From Acidimicrobiaceae bacterium (GTDB taxonomy: Bacteria > Actinomycetota > Acidimicrobiia > Acidimicrobiales > Bog-793): 6,030 nucleotides of DNA. A program made the translations under genes and the position numbers. The stretch covers positions 1-6,030 of the forward strand of contig DAHUZG010000175.1 of NCBI GenBank assembly GCA_027306715.1. The letters run 5' to 3'. The notes beneath the pieces were generated by a model, which was not told where the DNA came from, did no database searches, and saw nothing but the letters and a program-made list of their open reading frames with translations. Positions 1 to 3,865 of this stretch are shown one piece after another. Positions within the stretch are counted from its first letter, which is position 1. Each line of letters starts with the position of its first letter.

Positions 1-480
1 CTGGTTGTCGGCACGGCCCTTGCGTGGGGTGCCGCGACGCTCACCCGGTCCGGGGCGCCCCCGCGCCGGACCGGCTCTGCCGCCGTCACGGCCCGCGCTC
101 AACCGACCGCGGGCCGTGACGCACCCCCGTCGAGGCCCGCCCTCTCGTCTGCGACCAACCATCACCTTCTGCCCGTGTCGATCGCCGTCAAGGCGACTGA
201 TCCCGTCTACGTCGGCGGCTACCAGGTCGGGGACGCGATCACGATGCAGGTCGCCGTGGTCGACCCGAACGTCGCCACGACGTCGGGGACGGTGAGCATC
301 AGAACCGACGACCCCCTCACGCCCGGTTGTCGCCGCGTGCTGCACGACTCGGTGGCGACGTGCTACGTGACGTTCTACGACCCCGGCCAGCACCGGGTGA
401 CGGTGCGCTTCGTCGGCACCGACGGCGCGGGGGCGACGATCGTCACCGTGTTGCACGTGGTCCCGAACACCAACGACTGA
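1..480 (+). CDS. Membrane-anchored or secreted protein with a bacterial Ig-like domain (3' part only)
   Basis: The frame is open from the first base to the TGA at 478-480, giving 159 visible residues; the start lies upstream of the window. Residues 1-14 (LVVGTALAWGAATL) are hydrophobic and look like the end of a membrane helix or signal sequence. Residues 15-57 are an Ala/Pro/Arg/Ser-rich linker. From residue 58 there is a beta-rich stretch with the pattern of bacterial Ig-like repeats: V-S-I, then V-G-D-A-I-T, then S-G-T-V-S-I, and a late C-Y-V-T-F...G-x-H-x-V-T-V motif. C110 and C121 sit where this family often has a disulfide pair. A GTG at 175 could be mistaken for the start, but it has no ribosome binding site and would remove the membrane segment. 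Known of the family: such domains are extracellular adhesion or scaffold modules. The specific role is unknown. Confidence 0.72.
   Translation: MVVGTALAWGAATLTRSGAPPRRTGSAAVTARAQPTAGRDAPPSRPALSSATNHHLLPVSIAVKATDPVYVGGYQVGDAITMQVAVVDPNVATTSGTVSIRTDDPLTPGCRRVLHDSVATCYVTFYDPGQHRVTVRFVGTDGAGATIVTVLHVVPNTND
84..121. repeat. Perfect 14-bp inverted repeat with 10-nt loop
   Basis: Left arm CGTCACGGCCCGCG (84-97) and right arm CGCGGGCCGTGACG (108-121) are exact reverse complements around the loop CTCAACCGAC. The element lies in the part of the Ig-like gene that encodes the Ala/Pro/Arg linker. There is no T-tract after either arm, so it is not a classical intrinsic terminator. It may only reflect GC-rich, low-constraint linker DNA, but a perfect 14-bp arm is longer than the other hairpins seen here. 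Confidence 0.85.
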
Positions 481-570
481 ACCCCCGGGGTAGCAGCAGA
501 ACGGGCTGGTCACCGCCGGGGCACCGGCTCGTCCGGGTGCCTCTGGAGATCGCGTTCGAGGCGTCCTGGC

Positions 571-600
571 AAAAAGTGACCAGACCCAGGGCTACCTGGG
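571..600 (-). terminator. Candidate intrinsic terminator of the small minus-strand gene
   Basis: Read on the minus strand, just past the stop of the 619-846 gene, CCCAGG (600-595) and CCTGGG (590-585) form a 6-bp stem with a 4-nt loop. A run of five T (575-571) follows about nine nucleotides later. The stem is short and the T run is further away than in a textbook terminator, so this is tentative. A separate pair, CTGGTCAC at 506-513 and GTGACCAG at 576-583, is a perfect 8-bp inverted repeat spanning most of the convergent gap and could form a competing structure. Confidence 0.35.
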
Positions 601-618
601 GCGGATCAGCGCTGGCTG

Positions 619-846
619 TCAGGCACGGCGCGCCCGGGCGGGCGTCGTCGGCAGCGGTGTCGGGCGGTACAGGCCGCCCGAGTGCTCGTCGCAGGACTCG
701 GCGATGCGAACGGCACCCTTCGGCGGCCGGTACTGGCCTCGCCAGGTCACCTGCTCGGGACAGAACACCGGCCGCCCGTTGTCACCCTCGATGTACCGGA
801 AACAACGACCCGGTACCGTGCTGACGAGCTCATCGTATCGAGTCAC
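619..846 (-). CDS. Small Cys/His-containing protein of unknown function
   Basis: The minus-strand frame from GTG (846-844) to TGA (621-619) encodes 75 residues. The open frame continues upstream to 1098, but that part is Arg/Pro/Ala-rich and looks like GC-rich noise. The protein-like composition begins at this GTG, which has GAGAAG (864-859 region) about nine nucleotides upstream. The body has a varied, soluble-protein composition with motifs RYDELV, GRCFRYIEG, VFCPEQVTWRG and ESCDEHS. Cysteines at 15, 29 and 52 and a histidine at 55 form C-x13-C-x22-C-x2-H, which could bind a metal or pair as disulfides. The last 15 or so residues are Pro/Arg/Ala-rich and probably disordered. There is no signal peptide or membrane segment. 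I do not recognise a named family; small actinobacterial proteins with this Cys layout are common hypotheticals. The gene converges on the Ig-like gene and has three 17-bp repeats directly upstream. Confidence 0.66.
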   Translation of the reverse strand: MTRYDELVSTVPGRCFRYIEGDNGRPVFCPEQVTWRGQYRPPKGAVRIAESCDEHSGGLYRPTPLPTTPARARRA

Positions 847-870
847 GCTCTCTATCTTCTCACCACTTCG

Positions 871-921
871 CGGTCGCGCAACAGTCGCGATCGGGCAACA
901 GTCGCGGTCGCGCAACGGTCT
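871..921. repeat. Three tandem 17-bp direct repeats upstream of the small gene
   Basis: Copy 1 is CGGTCGCGCAACAGTCG (871-887). Copy 2 is CGATCGGGCAACAGTCG (888-904), with two differences. Copy 3 is CGGTCGCGCAACGGTCT (905-921), with two differences from copy 1. The shared core is GCAAC-x-GTC. On the minus strand the array ends about 25 bases upstream of the GTG start at 846, where an operator or activator site array would sit. The minus-strand TTGCGC/TTGCCC in each copy could also act as a -35-like element. The unit is not a multiple of the helical turn (17 bp is about 1.6 turns), so successive copies would face different sides of the helix. Function is inferred from position only. Confidence 0.8.
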
Positions 922-1116
922 GGCGGGCCGGCGGCGGGAGCGTCGCCGGAGCCGAGCCGGCCGCGGCGGTCGGCGCCCCGGGCGAGGTGGCGCGATCCGA
1001 GCCGGCGACGCAGCAGGGCACCCCGCAGGGGCCCGGTGTTGAGCCCGACCGCTCCGCAGCGGCAGCCGGGCGCGTTCTTGCCACGTCGCGAGCAGCACGA
1101 ACAGGTGGGCCGTCGC

Positions 1117-1144
1117 GTCGCGCGACTTCTGTTACACGACGTGT
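1117..1144. repeat. Two adjacent short palindromes
   Basis: GTCGCGCGAC (1117-1126) is a perfect 10-bp palindrome. ACACGACGTGT (1134-1144) is an 11-base palindrome with 5-bp arms around a central A. They lie about 120-145 bases upstream of the 132-aa gene, and the second touches the candidate -35 element at 1144. They could be a repressor site, but short palindromes arise often in DNA this GC-rich. Confidence 0.4.
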
Positions 1145-1173
1145 TGGTGGCAGCCGGAGATGACTGATAACAT
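1144..1173 (+). promoter_or_regulatory. Weak candidate promoter for the 132-aa gene
   Basis: TTGGTG (1144-1149) and TAACAT (1168-1173) are separated by 18 bases. TAACAT fits the TAnnnT pattern usual for actinobacterial -10 boxes, and this is one of the few AT-richer spots in the region. The -35 match is poor (TTG only). Transcription starting near 1180 would give a leader of about 80 nt containing the hairpin at 1216-1235. Confidence 0.25.
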
Positions 1174-1215
1174 GCAGATGGTCGCGGAGCTAGCCAGCTC
1201 GACGACTGCGCAGCG

Positions 1216-1235
1216 GGGCGAGGCTCGGCTCGCCC
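1216..1235 (+). other. Leader hairpin upstream of the 132-aa gene
   Basis: GGGCGAG (1216-1222) pairs perfectly with CTCGCCC (1229-1235) around the 6-nt loop GCTCGG. It lies 18 bases before the ribosome binding site at 1253. There is no following T run, so it is not a terminator. It could stabilise the leader or affect translation; no known riboswitch class is recognisable. Confidence 0.4.
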
Positions 1236-1262
1236 GGCGTCTGCGAACGTAGGGAGGGCGGG

Positions 1263-1661
1263 ATGCAGACAGCGCCATGGGTCCCGCTGATCATCAGCGA
1301 GGCGAAGGTCATCGACATCGATGGTGACCAGGTCACCCTTCGCTTTCGCCTGGCGCCGACCCCCGACCCTGAGTGGGAGGAGCTCTTCGAGAAGGCCGCC
1401 AGCCATCTCGTCCCCCACCCCGGCCGGCCCGAGTTCACCTTCACCTCCCCTGCGATCATCGCCGGCATCGTTACCTGCCGGATCCCCGAGCGGGACATCC
1501 CCGGAGCCCGGCTGCAGATGCGTGAGCTGGTCGACGAGACCAACCGTCATTTCGCAGCCATCCTGCACGAGCGCGCCGCCCTCGCGGCGTACCAGCTCGA
1601 GCGGGCGCGCCAGCGCCGGCGTGCGATCGCCGAGGCGCAGCGCCTGCTCGATCTCGGCTGA
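1263..1661 (+). CDS. Hypothetical 132-aa soluble protein
   Basis: The ATG at 1263 follows a strong ribosome binding site, GGAGG at 1253-1257, five bases away, so the start is well supported; the stop is TGA at 1659-1661. Residues 7-30 alternate hydrophobic and charged residues (EAKVIDIDGDQVTLRFRL) and suggest a beta hairpin. Residues 31-50 (TPDPEWEELFEKA) suggest a turn and a short helix, and residues 56-75 another strand pair ending in a lone cysteine (C72). Residues 84-130 are one long amphipathic Arg/Glu/Ala-rich helix containing QLERARQRRRAIAEAQRLL, possibly a coiled coil or nucleic-acid-binding surface. There is no signal peptide or membrane helix. I do not recognise the family. It stands alone with its own leader, 171 bases before the MoxR start, with a small hairpin between. 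A shared transcript with the operon is possible but not shown. Confidence 0.8.
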   Translation: MQTAPWVPLIISEAKVIDIDGDQVTLRFRLAPTPDPEWEELFEKAASHLVPHPGRPEFTFTSPAIIAGIVTCRIPERDIPGARLQMRELVDETNRHFAAILHERAALAAYQLERARQRRRAIAEAQRLLDLG

Positions 1662-1705
1662 GCGATCCCGTTCGGGCTGCCGGCTGAGCCGCCGCTCGCT
1701 CCTCG

Positions 1706-1722
1706 ACGCCGGCGGTCGGCGT
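1706..1722 (+). other. Small hairpin between the 132-aa gene and the MoxR operon
   Basis: ACGCCG (1706-1711) and CGGCGT (1717-1722) are perfect 6-bp arms with a 5-nt loop, starting about 45 bases after the stop of the upstream gene. No T-tract follows, so it is at best a T-less terminator-like structure. The rest of the 1662-1832 gap shows nothing clearer. Confidence 0.25.
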
Positions 1723-1822
1723 GCCGTTGGCATGTCGGTGACTCCCTTCAGCCGCAGCTGCGCCAGCCGTTACGCTTCCCGATGGTCGAAGGACGCGCTC
1801 GCTGCGCCCGTCGCGGAAGGAC

Positions 1823-1827
1823 GAGGG
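1823..1827 (+). promoter_or_regulatory. Ribosome binding site that fixes the MoxR start at GTG 1833
   Basis: GAGGG lies five bases before the GTG at 1833, with GAAGGA just upstream at 1816-1821. The in-frame ATG at 1782 has no Shine-Dalgarno-like sequence in front of it and would add 17 Arg-rich residues unlike any MoxR N-terminus. Confidence 0.6.
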
Positions 1828-1832
1828 CACCT

Positions 1833-2921
1833 GTGACGACGGAGGACATCACGCCCGGCCCTGCCGGCAGGCTCGGCGACCCGGCCAGTGCCACCGCCAC
1901 CGGGCTGCTCGCCGAGACGGACGGCGCCTGGGCGACAGACGAGCTGATGCTGGAGGCGACGGGGAGCTCGGTTCCGACCCCCCTGGCCGCCGCCTCGGTG
2001 CTCGCAGCCGAGCTCGAGCGAGTGCTCTCGAGAGTCGTGCTCGGCTCGCCCGAAGCGGTGTCCCACGCCGTCGTCGCCGTGATGGCGGCCGGAAACCTGC
2101 TCATCGAGGACGTCCCCGGAGTCGGCAAGACGGTGCTCGCCAAGGCTCTCTCTGCCGCCATCGGCGGCCGGTTGGCTCGCATCCAGGGTCACCCTGACCT
2201 GCTCCCCTCCGACATCAGGGGCGTCACCGTCTACTCGCCTGCGACAGGAAGCTGGGAGTTCCGACCGGGGCCTGTGTTCGCTGACGTGCTCCTCGTCGAC
2301 GAGCTCAACCGCACGCCCCCCCGCAGCCAGGCGGCCCTGCTCGAGACGATAGAGGAGCGCCAGGTCAGCCTCGACGGCCACACCTGGCAGCTGCCGAACC
2401 CCCACGTCGTCATCGCCACCCAGAACCCGCTCGGCCACGCCGGCACCTATCCGCTCGTCGAGAGCCAGATGGACCGCTTCCTCCTCGCCATCCGCATCGG
2501 CTACCCGAACGCGGCGACCGAGGCGCAGCTCGCCGTCGGGCACGGGGCGCTCGACGCGCTATCGATGGTGCGCCCCCTCACCGAACCCGCCGGGCTGCTC
2601 GCCGCGCAGCGGGCGACCGCCGGCGTTCTCGTCTCATCGGCCGTGGCTGGCTATGCCGTCGATCTCGTACGCGCCACGAGGTCGTCCCCGACCGTCGCGC
2701 TCGGGGCCAGCCCGCGGGCGACGATCGGCCTGCTCGCCTTGGCGCGGGCGCATGCCGTGCTTCACGCTCGCAGCTACGTCACCCCGCTCGACGTCAAGGC
2801 CATGGCCCCGGCGTGCCTTGGCCACCGGATCGTCCTCGATGCAGCCGACGCCTCCAGCATCAGCAGCGGCACCGCGCTCGTGCGCGAGATCATCGAGCGC
2901 CTCCCCGTCCCGCGGCCGTGA
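1833..2921 (+). CDS. moxR: MoxR-family AAA+ ATPase
   Basis: The GTG at 1833 has GAGGG five bases upstream and gives 362 residues. All AAA+ landmarks of the MoxR family are present: Walker A EDVPGVGKT (residues 92-100, Lys99), the LLPSDIRGV-x-VY and FRPGPVFAD segment, Walker B LLVDELNR (153-160), sensor 1 ATQNP (195-199), arginine-finger region MDRF (213-216) and sensor 2 GASPRA (291-296). The C-terminal part (about 250-360) is the usual helical lid domain. Family members act in the cytoplasm as ATP-driven chaperones or remodellers of partner proteins, often von Willebrand factor A or DUF58 proteins. Oddities: about 60 weakly conserved N-terminal residues precede the ATPase core, slightly more than usual, and the normally RIQFTPDLLPSD segment reads RIQGHPDLLPSD. 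The gene overlaps the DUF58 gene by four bases, indicating coupled translation and a joint function. Confidence 0.96.
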   Translation: MTTEDITPGPAGRLGDPASATATGLLAETDGAWATDELMLEATGSSVPTPLAAASVLAAELERVLSRVVLGSPEAVSHAVVAVMAAGNLLIEDVPGVGKTVLAKALSAAIGGRLARIQGHPDLLPSDIRGVTVYSPATGSWEFRPGPVFADVLLVDELNRTPPRSQAALLETIEERQVSLDGHTWQLPNPHVVIATQNPLGHAGTYPLVESQMDRFLLAIRIGYPNAATEAQLAVGHGALDALSMVRPLTEPAGLLAAQRATAGVLVSSAVAGYAVDLVRATRSSPTVALGASPRATIGLLALARAHAVLHARSYVTPLDVKAMAPACLGHRIVLDAADASSISSGTALVREIIERLPVPRP

Positions 2922-3865
2922 TCCGCCCCGCCGGCGTCGGGCATCGCCGGCGGAGCGGCGGACGCCCCCCGGCGCGGGTGGCGCGTGGCGTGCGACCGGT
3001 GCACGGATTGCGGGTCGCCGCCACCACGCTCGGGCTGCTGTTCCTGTGGGCGGCCGTCGCCCACGAGAGCGGCTCGGCGTGGGTGCAGGCCGTCGGCGCC
3101 GCCGTCGCCGCGCTCGCCCTCATCGGTCTTCTGGCGCCGGCGCTCGTGATCGGCTCCATCCGGCCCGAGGTGCGAACCGCCCCGGCGGACGGCGAGAGCG
3201 GCAGCGAGCTGCGCGTCGAGCTGTCCTGCAACCGCACGTGCCGGCTGCGTCCCCACCAGCCTGGCGGGCACGCGGGCGTCGTCAGCCGCGGCGGGAGGAC
3301 GATCGTCGCTTTTGAGCCGCAGCGGCGCGGCTTGCTCACCGAGGTGATCGTCGAGGTGATGACAGGCTGGCCGTTCGGACTGCTCTGGTGGACCCGCCGC
3401 CTCTCGCTCGAGCTGCCGCGGCCCGTCCACGTCCGCCCCCGCCCCGGGCCCCCGATCCCGCATCCGGACCTCACAGGAGCACGCGACAGCGGGCTTCGGC
3501 GAGCTCCGGCGTCGAGCGGCGAGCTCCGTTCGACGCGGGAGTACCAGCCGGGCGACGACCGGCGCTCGGTGCACTGGCCGCTCTCGGCGCACACCGGCGG
3601 CCTCGTCGTCGCCTCCCGTGACGAGCCGGCGAGCCCTCGCACGGCGATGCTCCGGGTTCACCTGCCCGCCGACCCCGATGCGGCCGAGGAGTCGGCGGGG
3701 CGCTTCCTCGGCACGGCCTGCGCCCTCCTCGCACGCGGTGTCCCGGTCATGCTCGTCACCTACGAGCACCGCCGCGGGCTCGTCGCTGAGCCCGTCCGCG
3801 ACCCGCGCCAAGCGGGACGCAGGCTCGCAATTGCCGGCACCGAGCCGGGGTTGGCGCCCCAGTGA
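2918..3865 (+). CDS. DUF58 domain membrane protein
   Basis: The GTG at 2918 overlaps the MoxR stop as GTGA, giving 315 residues; no separate ribosome binding site is seen, so start by coupling is likely. A basic N-terminal tail of about 30 residues precedes two membrane helices (about 33-47 and 56-79). A beta-rich segment follows, with the family pattern RRG...EV-x-V-x-T-x-WPFGL around 136-156. The DUF58 signature REYQPGDDRRSVHWPLSAH is at about 207-225, followed by a hydrophobic LVV strand. The C-terminal part (about 243-305) has the strand-helix pattern of a degenerate vWA-like fold, but no DxSxS metal site is visible. The signature normally has Arg where this protein has the His of SAH. 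DUF58 proteins are commonly encoded next to MoxR ATPases and are presumed partners. The basic tail is poorly conserved in appearance, so a slightly later start (GTG 2978, 2990 or 2999) cannot be excluded. Confidence 0.92.
   Translation: MIRPAGVGHRRRSGGRPPARVARGVRPVHGLRVAATTLGLLFLWAAVAHESGSAWVQAVGAAVAALALIGLLAPALVIGSIRPEVRTAPADGESGSELRVELSCNRTCRLRPHQPGGHAGVVSRGGRTIVAFEPQRRGLLTEVIVEVMTGWPFGLLWWTRRLSLELPRPVHVRPRPGPPIPHPDLTGARDSGLRRAPASSGELRSTREYQPGDDRRSVHWPLSAHTGGLVVASRDEPASPRTAMLRVHLPADPDAAEESAGRFLGTACALLARGVPVMLVTYEHRRGLVAEPVRDPRQAGRRLAIAGTEPGLAPQ

Larger units (their letters stand above)
847..1262. other. GC-rich intergenic region without a convincing gene
   Basis: About 415 bases separate the divergent small minus-strand gene and the plus-strand 132-aa gene. 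Several long frames cross it on both strands, but all are Arg/Pro/Ala/Gly-rich, lack a ribosome binding site and resemble antisense or out-of-frame translation of GC-rich DNA. What can be seen is three 17-bp direct repeats (871-921), two small palindromes (1117-1126 and 1134-1144), a weak promoter-like pair (1144-1173) and a hairpin (1216-1235). It may be a divergent control region or decayed sequence. Confidence 0.6.

Noticed and set aside
871..921. CRISPR array
   Set aside because: The 17-bp units are contiguous with no spacers, and no cas genes are present.
847..1098. N-terminal extension of the small minus-strand gene up to the ATG at 1098
   Set aside because: The added 84 residues are almost all Arg/Pro/Ala and include the translated 17-bp repeats. 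The GTG at 846 has its own Shine-Dalgarno-like sequence.
682..1167. Plus-strand frame across the small minus-strand gene and the repeat array
   Set aside because: It has no ribosome binding site, and its second half is Arg/Ala/Pro noise. The opposite strand at 619-846 gives a much more protein-like sequence.
852..1733. Long minus-strand frame antisense to the 132-aa gene
   Set aside because: It is an Arg/Pro/Gly-rich shadow with no ribosome binding site, lying opposite a gene that has a clear start signal and balanced composition.
1747..1776. TTCAGC and TACGCT as a promoter for the MoxR operon
   Set aside because: The -35 match is poor and the -10 only fits the loose TAnnnT pattern. A TTGGCA at 1727-1732 has no -10 at a suitable distance.
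1782..1832. ATG at 1782 as the MoxR start
   Set aside because: There is no Shine-Dalgarno sequence before it and it adds an Arg-rich stretch. The GTG at 1833 has GAGGG at a good distance.
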